Origin: Tetrahymena thermophila SB210
Lineage: Eukaryota; Ciliophora; Oligohymenophorea; Hymenostomatida; Tetrahymenidae
Assembly (NCBI RefSeq): GCF_000189635.1
Contig: NW_002476163.1
Location: 372,001-436,000 of the forward strand
Reading direction: 5' to 3'
DNA length: 64,000 nt
The notes under the pieces were generated by a model, which saw nothing but the letters and a program-made list of their open reading frames with translations, made no database searches and was not told where the DNA came from. Below are positions 1 to 12,400 of the stretch, piece after piece. Positions within the stretch are counted from its first letter, which is position 1. Every line of letters starts with the position of its first letter. A program made the translations under genes and the position numbers.

Positions 1-2298
1 GATAGATCGTTATAGTCCAAGTGCAAATATAAAGATTTCAGACGAACTTCTGTTGTAGAAAGAGTTGTTAAAAGAGGAGCTATTTTAATTTTTTCTACTT
101 CATCATCGTAAGAAGAAAGAGATAGCTTTAAATACAAGCTTTTTAGATGCCTGTTTAGTTTCATCGCTTTGGCTATTTACTCAATCTCAGCTAAACTGTA
201 TTTTCCTCTTGAAATTTACTCTCGAAAATCAATTAAAAGGATCCTTGTTTAGCTTACTTGTTAGAATACCTGCTAATTAATATCTTCTGTGGTGAATAAA
301 AATAAATAGTCTTCTCCTGTTATGCTTTCCTAATTTAAGAGATATTTTTTTAATGTCTAAAATACATAAAAGTATTTTTTAATTTACTTTATATTCTTCC
401 ATCTCTTCATCCTCTTGCTTTGGCTTTTTTTATTGTAAATTAATTGTTTTTGCCCTTACTAAATCATCATTATCTAATAATTAGTCATCTTCATCTTCTA
501 AATCATCAGGAGGCTCAAATTCACCTCCTCTTTTTCCAACTGGGAATTTTATTGATTCTTTCTCCTTTAACTATAGTCTTTATAAGAGGTCATTAATATA
601 ATAATCAAACAAGCTCTTTCTCATTATTTGTAATTCAGGATCATTAAAAGAGCATTTTGTCGGGTCGTTTGGTCTAAATCCAAATTATTTATTTGAAATC
701 AATCCAGACAAAGAATGTAACAACTAACTCATAAATTAAACTTCTTTTTTTACGTCATTTGCAATATTTGGCCTATTAAAAACATTTTAAGGATTTTGAA
801 ATTAATATAATAAAAAACTTTGTTACAGAAAGTATTTGTCCCATATTTCAGCAATCTATTTTTCTGTATCAGGACAATTAAGCACAGCCAAGAAAGATTT
901 TACTTTTAAATCCTCCTTTAAAGTAATAGGATCTAAAAACTAAGTTGAGAAATTTTCAGCTAAGTACTCTCTAAAAGCTTTAAATAAATGAAGGAATTTT
1001 CTGTTCATTAATAAAATTCCAGGTAAAATCAAAGTTATATCTTCATCATGGATCTTTGTTGATACAAACAATTTAAGGCATGGTTCCTATATAAAAAAGT
1101 GATATTTTATAAGAAGATGATTAGTATTCAAATAAAATTTTAGAAAAAATAACAGTAAATTTTTTATTTTTGTAAGTATTTAAATATTTTATTTCAGAAT
1201 ATTTTTATGTATAATAAAAATATAAAGTTATTGTTTGTACTTTGAGGATATTTTTAAATAATTTAAAAAAATTGAATAAATTAAAAACAAAATAAACAAT
1301 TTTTGAAAATATAAAAGATAAATGTGATAATTTGTTTACAGCTCTGATATCTGATAAGGTTTTGATGCTTTACATCTAATCTGGAGGAAATAAGTAAAGC
1401 CAATCAATATTTATTTACTTAAATGGATCTCCTCCATTAATTAAAATTAATTTTTTTCCTGTCTCCTTTAAATCAGAAAGATTGATTTCAGTGAAACCTA
1501 TCGAGATTGTAACCATTTTATTTTCTAACTAGATAAATAAAAGCAAATTCAATAAATGAAAATTAATTAATTAATTAATTATTTAATTATTTATTTAAAT
1601 TAATTACTTAGTAGTGCAAGACAAATTCAAAGCAAATTACTAACTCAGAATCTCTTTTTTCATTATAGTTTGTATATCTTACCAGAAATGAATTTTGCTC
1701 ATCATCATTTTTAAAATTCCAACAATTGCCTTAAACCTTTGATTCTTAATATTAAGCTTCCATCCTGCAGCAATTACCTACAAATTTCTTTCTTTGTCTA
1801 TCAAACATGCAAACCACAACTTCCCTAAATAAATTTATAATCATAAAACTAACTTTAAAAAATTGTAAATTTTTACATAAATTTAATGTTTTCAATTTAT
1901 TATTTGTCTTTAGGAAATGGTAAGCACATTGCTTATGATAAAGTTATTTCGGCTAATATTTCATTTGGTTATTTCTTTCCTTTCAGAAGAGTATTTTTAA
2001 CGTTCGAATCACTGATCAAAAACAAATCTTTAATTGTTCCAGTAGTACCATGTATTTTAGGTTTGATTCCTAACGAAGGAAGATTGTATCCATTTTTTAT
2101 TTTTTAGTACAAAAAACTGAATATATAATTTTGAGGGAAGTTTATAAATAAGTTTGAAAGTTCATGGATGGTGGGCTTTGTGCATGATCTAATCTAAATT
2201 TTTTAAATTAAAAAAAAAAGATTTAAAAACTCGCTAATTAATAAACAAAAAAAAAATTATTAATTAATTTATTTAGTTAATTATTTATCACAAATCAT
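1..2298 (-). CDS. Large protein with C2-like N-terminal region and leucine-rich C-terminal part (truncated by window edge)
   Basis: Multi-exon minus-strand gene, code TAA/TAG=Gln. Exons fit at about 2298-1877, 1824-1608, 1528-1340, 1086-388 and 356-1, with phases that agree across all four introns (51, 79, 253 and 31 nt). The second and third exons join into a beta-rich stretch (ELVICFEFVLHYQ, then MVTISIGFTEINL). By recall this resembles the C2-like start of nephrocystin-4-type ciliary proteins, but later parts do not match well. The fourth exon ends in an acidic segment (PPDDLEDEDDQLLDND). The last exon is leucine-rich (LKSLYLKLSLSS, LKSLYLHLDYND), like ciliate leucine-rich-repeat proteins. 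The start is weak: ATG at 2298 is in frame and open but lies in AT-rich sequence and overlaps the stop of the upstream gene. The exon could instead be spliced from that gene. The C-terminus lies beyond base 1. Confidence 0.55.
357..387 (-). other. Candidate 31-nt intron
   Basis: Inferred intron of the gene at the left edge (donor GTAAAT at 387, acceptor TTTTAG ending at 357). Without it the frame stops at a TGA near 230. With it the frame stays open to base 1 and reads as leucine-rich protein. It is unusually short for a Tetrahymena-type intron and closer to Paramecium lengths. Confidence 0.5.
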
Positions 2299-5200
2299 CC
2301 TACCTTTATTATGGTACAAGCTTGCAAACCTTAAATTTTTTTAAGGTCTCTCTTAATAAAACTAATAAATTCATTTAATTGAACTCCTCCACTTTTATCT
2401 TGATCGATTTCATTAAAAATAGACTAAACTTCTTCTTCACTGAGAATAATACCAAGTGAAGCCAATACATGACTTTATATTGAAGTTAAAATATGGATTG
2501 GTTAAATTGTAAATTTAATTAAAATTACCTTAATTAATCTTTGCTTAACGTATTTGTGTTGTTAATGTCTACCCTCTTAAATAAAGTTTTGATGTCATCA
2601 ATTATATCTGAAACGTTTAGCATATTATTATATATCTATTGTGTCATTATAATCTAAAATTCCTTATAAGATATTGTTTTGTCTCCATCCTAAAAAATAA
2701 ATTTTATTTTTAACTGCTTTATATTTTAAATAAGGTTTTATTACCTTATCATATTTTTTAAAGAACTGATCAAGCTCTTCATCCTTTGCATTTATGCCTA
2801 ACCACTTAAGCAAATTTTCTATTTCATATTTCTCAATTGAACCACTTCCATCTCGATCAGCAAGTTAAAAGAGTTCTTTGATATCATTTATCATACTATC
2901 AGGTAGAACTAAGTCATCGTCTTTTGTGTCAGGCTTTTTTGAAAAAAAATTATAAGAAATGAGATTAATAATGAAATCATACAATTAACATATCTGGAGT
3001 TAATTTTAGTTTTTCTCTTATTTTAGAAATGTTTATTTTCCTGTTTGGTGATAAACTATCAACAAACTCTCTTAATTCTAAACAATCTGTGAATTCATAA
3101 TCCTCTACAAGTGCTCTATAAAAGTCTTTAGCATAAATAATATTATCTTATCTCCTAGACATAATAGGGTCAAAACTTTATTGTGCAACTGCTTGTCCTA
3201 AAGTCTTCCAAAACATTTATTTATTAACCTAAACTTTTTCTATTTAATTCATAGAGATTGAAGGTAAGAATCTTTTACTTTATTCATATTCTTATTCTTA
3301 TTTTAATAAAAGTTCTTACTATTTTTTATAATTTAGCTCTTTTTCTTGTCTTTCCTGCATTTGCTATAGAATTTTCTCTCTTTTTTATCTTTCTATTTCA
3401 AGCTATCTTTCAAGTTCTTACTCTCTTTGCTTCTGTATTAGATCTTAAAGTTAAATCTCAGTTAATCTTTTAATTTAACTGTGCATCCTTTAATTTATAG
3501 ATCTAACAATCATTTCATTTGGAGTTTAGATTCTAAACCCAATAATCTAAGCTAGCTCTTTTGCATTTAAAGTTTAATCTTAAGAATCTACATATTCTAG
3601 GAACTCTTTCATGATATTATTTAAAGTAATTTCATCAAAATTAAACTAATTTTCATAGTTTATTTGAATTAATTCTTACAATCCCCAACAATTACTGTTT
3701 TAATTTTAATATCTTTCAAAAAGCTGCAAAATAGACCATCTATTAATTTTAAGGAGATTAATTAACAAACTAACAAAAAGCTATTTAGGTGAAACCAATT
3801 ATTGAAGCAATCCTATTTATTACATTAAAATTCATAAAATAAATTTAAATCTGAGTATTTATTTTACCTAAAAATTGCATTTTTTAAGGAGAATAGCTGT
3901 AATTTTCATATAGCATTAAAGATTGCTATTCAGTAATTTGATTGTTTAGTAATCCAATAATAGTGAGTATTTTATTTAGAGTTTCAGGATCTGATAAGGT
4001 ATAGTCATAATCCTAATCATAATAAACAAATACATCTAAAATATCTATCTACTTAAGATCAATACATTTTTAAATAATTTTAATAATTTGGGATAACTCT
4101 TCTTATGAAAATATATTGTTTTGTTTACTTGGAGAGTAACCATTAGTAAAATTTAACTACTATTAATAGGTTTATTGTTATAATTATTCTTTGAAAATTT
4201 AATCTTGCTAGCTTTATTAATAGTTTTAAAAAGCATTGCTAATTTCTTATGGCTGTGTAACTAATTGAACTTAGCTTCCTTAATTACTTGAACTTTAAGA
4301 AAATCTAACACCTTAAATTTTTTTATTGCTGCCTTTGTTTTGAAATATTTAATTATTTTAGTTTTATTCTTCATCACTGTCTGGCACGTCAAACGGGTTT
4401 TATTCATTGTTATTTGCAGATTGCTAAACTTAAAATTAATTCTAAAATGTATTTTCAATTTGCATATAATTTTAATTAGAAAAACCTTAAATTGATTGCA
4501 AATTATTTTATTTATTAGAATGCTACATTTTATTGCTGTTTTACCATGAATTTGTTTAAATAATTTCAGATTCTAATAAATTTTATTTTGGTTTTTCTTA
4601 ATTTCTGATATCTTAGTTTTAATCTTATTGTTTATTTTAAGAAGATTATATTGATTGTTGTGCCTATCCTATTCTCTCACTATCTACTAATTTAATATTT
4701 CCTTATGGATTAGGTGCTTAAACTTAGTGATTAATAGGTTCTTCATCTAAATTCTCTTCTTAAAGAGTTTGAGACTCAAGTAATTTAATACTTGGTTTAG
4801 TTATTTTCTTAAAGTTATCATCAGTAAAATTATCTTACTTTTAATTTTATGAAGATACACTATTAATTTGCTATATTTATTCTATATTTTGCTGTTAAAT
4901 ATTAGGTTATATTTTTTTCTCTTCTTTCTTTTAACTTAATTATTTATTTTCTGCTATATCCTCTAAATCTTATAAGCTCTTAATATCTGATTATTTTTAT
5001 TCTTGATTATTTTATTGTTGTTTCTTCTCTTCATTTATTTCTTATTTAGATTCATATTCTCCTATATCTGCATTAGTAATTCTAGGTAATGTCCCTATTT
5101 CTTTATAAATAAATGCATTTTAATAAATTACCTTTAAATCATTGTTAAATTTTTATTATTTAAGTTTTTTTTGTACCTCTTCCAGATTCGATGTTTTTAG

Positions 5201-6200
5201 CTTTTAAATAGAAATCTTCATCAAATTGCAATATTTTTTTTCTTTTGATTGGCTATACAACTAACAGTTCTTAAATAATATTAAATAGTTCATCAGATAT
5301 AATGGCAGATATCTCTTTAAGAAGTTCTTCTCTTTTTTTCCCCATCTCTCCATAGTCATATTTGAGACACTCCAAGTCCTTTCTGGCTTTTAGAGAGACC
5401 AGTTCTACTAAAATCATGCCAAATTGAAAACTATCCATCTTAATATTACCAATTAATTAATTAATTCCTTACTTACTGAATTCAGTTATTTTTTTTTATA
5501 GAAATTAAAGCTAAAAATTATTAATATTTTACTTGTTAGTAATCTAAATCTTCAGGATCTTCTGTGAAATACTCATGGTCAGGTATTTCTTCTGGTGTTA
5601 AAAACCACTCTTTATGTTTTTCTATCATAATAAATTCATTTTATTAGAAAAGAGTGAATAGATTTTGTTTAAATAAAGTCATTTAGTAAAAATTTAATGT
5701 AAAAATAAGAAAATACCTTTTTATGAAAGATACCCAGCCTCGCTTAAATATACTTGCTGAGAACCCTCTAAATAAAATATGTTAGTTAACTTAATGTTTG
5801 AGTGATATAAAGCCTTTTTATGCAAGTTTCTGAGACTTAGTAGAACACAATTTATAACACTTTATATTTCATCTTTGGTAAAAAACTTCTCTTCTTTAAT
5901 CTTTTTAGCTTTCAATTCAGCATAGCTTCCTGAATACTTTTTATATATTAAAAATAATTCTTTCTGATTAGAATTCGGGTTTTTATAGTATCCTAATGGA
6001 GGGACCAAACCACATCTTTTACTGCTATCAACTATTAATGGAATTTTTGCTAAAATCTACTAAAAGTCTTTTTTATATTTCATCTTTTTGATAGCTACCT
6101 AATCTAATTATGGATCTAATTTATTGAGTCCTATTTAAAAATCATCCTGATCATTTGGCCTTGAAAGGTCATATAATTATTCAATTTGTATGAAGTTCAT
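2295..6200 (-). CDS. Pseudokinase - coiled coil - four EF-hand protein
   Basis: Starts at ATG 6200; stop TGA 2297-2295; at least seven introns. Residues 1-280 or so resemble a protein kinase fold: a beta3-like VAIKKM, a catalytic-loop equivalent YHSNIKLTNIF, a metal-loop equivalent SEAG, and a C-lobe helix FGMILVELVS. The catalytic Asp (HRD becomes HSN) and the DFG Asp are both missing and no glycine-rich loop is visible, so this is probably a pseudokinase. A Gln/Glu/Asn-rich linker follows (about 5100-4000), then a charged coiled coil (about 3480-3260), then a calmodulin-like end: ADRDGSGSIEKYE (canonical), YDKDGDKTISYKE (canonical), VDINNTNTLSKDQ (degenerate) and IDQDKSGGVQLNE (canonical). 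Clear exons: 6200-5717, 5621-5533, 5471-5177, and 5100 to about 3760. The intron near 3770 is uncertain. The layout recalls calcium-dependent kinases with a dead kinase head. A Ca2+-responsive scaffold role is inference. Confidence 0.8.
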
Positions 6201-7218
6201 ATTATTTTGGTTAATTAGTACCTTTCTTAATTAAATTTAATAACTATAACTCTATTATTAACCTAAAATAACTTTTCCTAATATACTCTTTTAATCTTTA
6301 AAATAGATAATATATCTTTGGTCAACAACAATTATCTAAGATTTTGTTAATATTTTTATAGATCAGCTTTAAAAATTAATTAATAAATTAAAATTAATTT
6401 TCAGTGAAAGTGTTAAAAGTGTGGAAACATTTAGAGTTAATATTAAAATTTGAAATTGCTAATAAAAATAAAGTCAATTTCAAAATAATGGGTATCATTC
6501 ATTTTTTAAGTTATAAAATGGGTAATCATTTTGTAGTTTTATTTATTTATTTATATTTATTTACAATTCATATTAAAATTTTAAAATAAAGACTTGTTAA
6601 AAAAATTAAAGTATTCTAAAAATCAATAATTACTTAATATAAAGCAAATCATCTAAAATATTCATTAAATTAATTTATTATTTTTGTTAAAAATAAAAAC
6701 CTATTTTAATTTAAGAATTTAAGATAGAACATCTTTAAAAAATTAATTAACATAAAATTTCAAAAGCAATTTTAATATTCAAACTAAATTTAAATTTTGA
6801 AAAATTAACAAATAATATAACCCTTTTTTATTTAATTACTTTATTATTTCTATATAAGAATGTTAAAGGAGATTCAAGAAAATAAAATAATTTTTTTTAA
6901 AACCTCCATACTACCTTGTTCATCTTTTGAATAAAATAATTCCTAATAGATGGAAGAAATATGGTAATTACCAATACAAATAGAATTAAACTGTATATTT
7001 TCTGAATATATAGGAAACGATTGCTTTGTGTTACTTATAAATAATTTAACAAAAAAATATTCTTATATTTCTAATAATTAAGATTCTTTCATTTAATAAG
7101 TATCTATTACATATTGTTCTCTGTTAAAATCTTGGCGGAAAATATTAAATATTCATTTATAAAATATTGTATGTGAATTTTAAATTAAATTTTTGATAAT
7201 TTTGAAAAAGTTAAAAGA
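6201..7218. other. Intergenic, divergent 5' ends
   Basis: AT-rich DNA between the minus-strand pseudokinase gene and the plus-strand importin gene, so it should hold both promoters. The only open frame (6404-6589, +) is short, Lys/Phe/Ile/Leu-rich and lacks features of a real protein. No structured element seen. Confidence 0.7.
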
Positions 7219-8934
7219 ATGCAACAAGAAGACCCAGATCAATAATTTAGTATAAAAGATGCTATATCTTTTAAAAAAGACAAGCATAGGGTTGAAATTA
7301 GAAAAAAGAATATCTAAGCAACTTTAAAAAATAAGAGGTTAAACAATTTTATCATGAATATGCAACCTAATGTTGATAATGGCTAACAAAATAACTCAAT
7401 TATGTAAGATTTTAATAATTAAGATCCCGCTTAAGAATAAGGAAATGAAATCACTCTCTAGTTTTATATTTAGACAATAAATCAGGAATGCGATAGCAAT
7501 TAATTTTTGAACCAAAGCGATAAAATAAGTAGATGCTTAAAAATCCTTAATTCCCATCTTTTGTGCACAATAAAAACTACAGATCTTGAGTATTAATAGT
7601 AATAATTAATTTAATTTATGAGATCAGGAGGATGTGAATGCATTCTTTAGTTTTTTGCAGAAAAATATGATTAAGTACCTCTACTTTAAGCATAATCTAT
7701 AGGAATGATAGGAAATATCTTTTCTCTAAGCAACTGTTCAATTCTTTCCTTTTTAATTTAAAGTGGTATTGTTAGTTATTTGATAAAGCTTCTTATTAGA
7801 GTAAGTGAGTTTATATTAGCAGAACAACAATTAAAATAAACATTCTAAGATGTTAAAAATGAGCTTTTAAGTGAAATATTTAGAACAATTGCAAATATGG
7901 CAGGTGAGAGTTATGAGTATAGAATAGAATTATCCTAAAATGGACTAATTAGATATCTTACTAGTGATTTATTTGGAAAAATATGCATTAATATTAATAA
8001 GTCTATTGTTGCAAATATTGTATTTTTAATTAAGAATATGCTATGCTCAACACCATCTCTTAAAGAGGAAATTACTGAATAATTCATTCCTTTAGTTTCT
8101 GCCTTTTTTTTAAGCAGTGATTTATCATTAGAATCATTGTAAGACTGTGTACTTTCGATAAGAAGCTATGCAAAATTTGGTAACACTATTGCTAGGGCTA
8201 AGATGCTTTCATAAGGAGGTGTATTTGAAAAGATTCATGATCTGATTAATCCCAATATTAATACTGACTTTTCAATAGTGTATTATGCAATGTCTACACT
8301 TAAAGATTATATGAAATATTAAAATAGACAAGCTGAATATGTTTTTAACATCAAAGGAGAACAGATTTTCGACTTTTTAGAATATTACTTGAATGGAGAA
8401 ATTAAAATTCAAAATTTAAATAAACAAGATTAATAAAGTGCTGTTACAGACTTATAAATGTAAGCCATAGATATTCTTCACCTTTATGTTCTATGTGATG
8501 ATCCTCTGTTTTTCTCATTTATATACGATCAAGGAATAAAGCTAATATAATTAATTATGAAAATAGCAATATATTCAGCAAATAATAAAATAAATTATAA
8601 AGCAAAAGAATTTTTATTCACTTCTATATAAAGATCTACTTATGAGTAGTAAAAGCAACTTGTATCTTTAAATATTCTTCAAGTTATTTTAGATGCTATA
8701 TAAGAAGATGAAATATCTTTGATGTACAAAGGTTTAAGATCCCTAGTATAGCTTTTATAAGTTGCAGAATCCCAAATTGGCTAAAGCCCTGAATATGCAT
8801 AAATTAATTATGTTAAGGATATTATGGAAAGATCATATTAATTTAGGTAAGTAATTGAATCTGTCCAAAGCCATCCTAACAACGATATATACGAATTAGC
8901 TAACGAGATATTAGAAATTTACTTTAAAAATTGA
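7219..8934 (+). CDS. Importin-alpha-like armadillo-repeat protein
   Basis: Single-exon frame of 571 aa with the ciliate code; many in-frame TAA/TAG read as Gln; stop TGA 8932-8934. ATG 7219 is the first after an in-frame upstream TGA. The N-terminus has a basic stretch (FKKDKHRVEIRKKN, then LKNKRLNNF) resembling an importin-beta-binding domain. The rest is a run of helical, leucine-rich segments about 40 residues apart (for example LLQAQSIGMIGNIFSLS and ILHLYVLCDDPLFF), as in ARM repeats. Length is close to the usual 520-560 aa. Importin alpha bridges nuclear-localisation-signal cargo to importin beta. The ARM repeats are divergent and the usual Trp/Asn ladder is not obvious, so this may be one of the nucleus-specific ciliate paralogues. 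Separately transcribed; the neighbouring REJ genes are on the other strand. Confidence 0.75.
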
Positions 8935-9431
8935 GACTAATTGATTATTATCAATATGTATATATTATTCAATTCTCAAATTAATATCTTTACTTATTTA
9001 AAATAAGAAATAGTCTCTAATATATTATTCCAATACATAATTTATATAATTTGTTTTATTTTTATCATTTAATTTTTAGTAAAAATTTGAAAAGAATTTA
9101 ATGACCATCTTTTTTTTAAAATTAAGCCTTTGTGATTGATTAAATAATAAAATCCTCAAAGAATGGTTTTTTTAAGAAATGAAAAAGATATTTAATTTTA
9201 TATTATGTAAAATTAATTTAATTTCTTTAAAATATTTAGAACAATATATAACTTAATAACTTATAGATTATATTATCAAGCATATAATAAATAAATAGTT
9301 AAGACACTAATAAAAAAGGTGAAATATTAATTTTATTTAATATATATAATAAATCAAAATAAATAAAAATTATTGGCAATTTAAAAGATTCAGTATTATC
9401 TTGTTTAAAATGTCTTTCTAGTTTTTGATTG
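8935..9431. other. Convergent intergenic spacer
   Basis: About 500 nt of AT-rich DNA between the 3' ends of the importin-like gene (+) and the first REJ-type gene (-). Nothing recognisable beyond short A/T runs. Confidence 0.7.
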
Positions 9432-12400
9432 TCATTCATAGACACTGAAAATAGCATTAGCACTTGTAAATTTGTAGATAAAATGAGTAATTTAAAATGT
9501 TTGTAGCAATTTAAGAGTAACTAAATACTTTAAAAAAGATGAAATAGTACTCCAAATTAATAAATCTATTGCTAAAGTAATCAAATAATTTTCTATCCAA
9601 ATATTAGAGTCTGATGGAGACTAATTAGACATAGCAACAAGTATGGAATAGTAGCAGAAAATCAAGAAGCAAAATATCAAAAAGTAACCAATAAATTTAA
9701 ACACTTTCTTATTTAATGCAAATTTCAAAATTACTTTGAATATTCCAAATAATGTAGAAGCTATTATTGATAAGACAAACAATTTATCCATTGATAAATC
9801 CTATTCAAACACAGAGTTTATAGTCAAGAGCCATATTAATTAGTTATAAAATATACTTAATCTACATAAGCGAGATTGACTTTTATCAAAAATGATGAAT
9901 ATTTAAATTATGTCATGGAAAATACAAATTCCTCTAATCACTGAAATAGTTGACAAATAATTATAGGATTTTTGTTGGATTTCTGAATTTTTTAATTATT
10001 TTAGCTGTTTATTCATTTATTTTGTTTATTATTTTGTTAATTTAGCTTGATTTTTTTATTGTTCCTCATCACTTTATGGACTAACTTTTTGATTTAAGAA
10101 ATCTTCGAATATTGCAAAGTTGTGTTGATCATGATTTTAGCATTCTTAATAATTTATTCTGTACTAATCATAAGGATTATTTTCACTACTTTTATTTGTT
10201 TCTACTTCAGATCCTAAAAAAATTTACACATTTGTCTCAGCTTCCGTCTTAGTTAATGTGTTTTGATTTTATTAGTTAAAATGTTCTCTCATATCTATTT
10301 TAATCTATAAAGAATGATCTAATCTTTAAAAATTATTCCCTTCTGTTTACGTTTCATTATATTAATTATCTTATTTATGTTTATTATTTAGAAGATTGGA
10401 GGACTAGAGCATATGAGTAGCTTGAGGTGTCTATTAATCTTTTGAATAAATTTATTTATAAAATTTTAGACATAAATAAAAAAAAATATCTAAAGATAAA
10501 TTACTTGATGTTGGACTGAATTAATTATTATTCTAATTTATATTTAATTAAGTATGATCATCTTATTTGGGTGTGTTGTTTTTTTGATTTAAATTCACTT
10601 CTTATTTTTAACTATTTGTAAGCTTCTTCTAACTGTCCTCTTAGATAGTAGTACTTTTTCCAATAGTAGAAATTCCAATAAAAACATTATTTAAGTCTGC
10701 TTTATCTAATCTGCAGCCAAAAATTAAGCTACCAATCATCAAAATGTTTATTAAAATTAATATATAAATGCAAGCATATTTATACCAGTCCTTTAGACTA
10801 CTAATTTACTTCACTCCTTGTTGACTAAAAATATTTTACAAATTTTAATTGTCAAATAAAGAGTCAACATCAGCGATTAAAGTTGTATAATTAGGTTTAG
10901 AACAAGTGCAAGTAGTTGAAAATGTATCTCCTTATTTAACTGTTTTAGATGTACAAAAAGATTTTACCCAGCTGCCATCTTCTTACCTTTAAGTGCAAAC
11001 TACTCTATTATTTCCTTTCATGTTTTAGAACTATAAATTTATGGGTGCAGGTAAATCTATATCGTTATCTTATTATTGTAACCTTCTAGATGAAGAAGCA
11101 ATTCCAAGTTTAGGATAGATAGCTGGAAAAGTTTGTTATAGCTGGTCTTTGAGGTTTTAAGAATTAGTAAGTAAAAGATATTTTTAGTACTATTCAATAA
11201 ATGCCTACTCAAAGCTATAAATGTTAGTCTTCCAGTATTAAATTTATAAATTATAAATATTATTTGAATCAGGCTATGTATTTTCTTGACTTTGACTGTC
11301 TAAATTTAAATAATTTTAAAATAGATTCACTTCATCTATTTTTTGTACAAAAACTTTAACTTGAGGAGTATCCCATAAAATATTTGGTTAATTAGCATAG
11401 AAAGTCAAAGCTATATTAGCCTAAATTAAAAAAATATCATCCATTCTACGTTTATTCCATTCTATTGATGTTTTATTATAAACTGTAGAAGTTAAAGTAT
11501 CCATTGTTGTTCCTACCATATTAAGCATAATCAACATCGATCTTCTATAAGTCTCTCTTAAATCTTAGGTAAAGGGTTTAAGTTAATTCATTATTTAAGT
11601 ATTCTGGTTAAGTAAACTTTCAAGATTATTTAGCCTGTTTACTTAGTTTTCAGAATCAGGACTGTTTTTTGTATTATATAAATTTTGTAAGCATCTAACA
11701 TCAAATTCTTAAAGCGATTAAGACATAGAATCATTACTTATCTAATTTGGTAAATTGAGTAATTATTTTTTCATATTTTCTTTTACTTCAGAAACAAACT
11801 TTGAAGGTTATTCATTAGAGTTTGTATTTTCAAAGTTTTATATGCATTAAATCATCATTCCATAAGAGCAAAGTTGCTCCTCAAATTCCGAATTAGATTG
11901 AAAATTTTAAGCTTGCTAGTTCTAACTAGTCAAAAATGATTCATATTGTTGCTAATTAAAAGAATTTTATTTGATTGTTATGGGATTTGAATACCTTATT
12001 TATATATCATTGGAGTCTTTGACAAGAACTATAAAAACAATTTACCCAGGTGGTAGGAATGTAGTAATTGAATTAACAGTACTAAATTTACTTAAATATT
12101 ATCTATAATAAATGTTAGGGAATTATTGCTCTTTGTTCAATTATTCCGCTTGATTATAATATAAAAATTAATAATATAATTAGGAATTATTATTGCTTTG
12201 GCAGTTATTAACTTGTAAAGATATTTAATCCACAAAAGCAACTTCATTTCCACCTATTTAATATTAAATTAATTTAAATTTATATAAATTATGATAAATT
12301 AATTACTTATTTAAGTGCTAAAAATTATTTAGCAATTATATGGTGGAGGAGCTGTTGTAAAGTAATATCTCTTACTAAAAGCCACCTGTTTATTACTTTA

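Noticed and set aside
1886-2107. Plus-strand 73-aa hydrophobic ORF
   Set aside because: Antisense to a minus-strand exon of the left-edge gene, which reads on as coherent protein through matching splice phases.
3258-3473. Plus-strand Leu/Phe-rich ORF
   Set aside because: Exact shadow of the charged coiled coil of the EF-hand protein on the minus strand.
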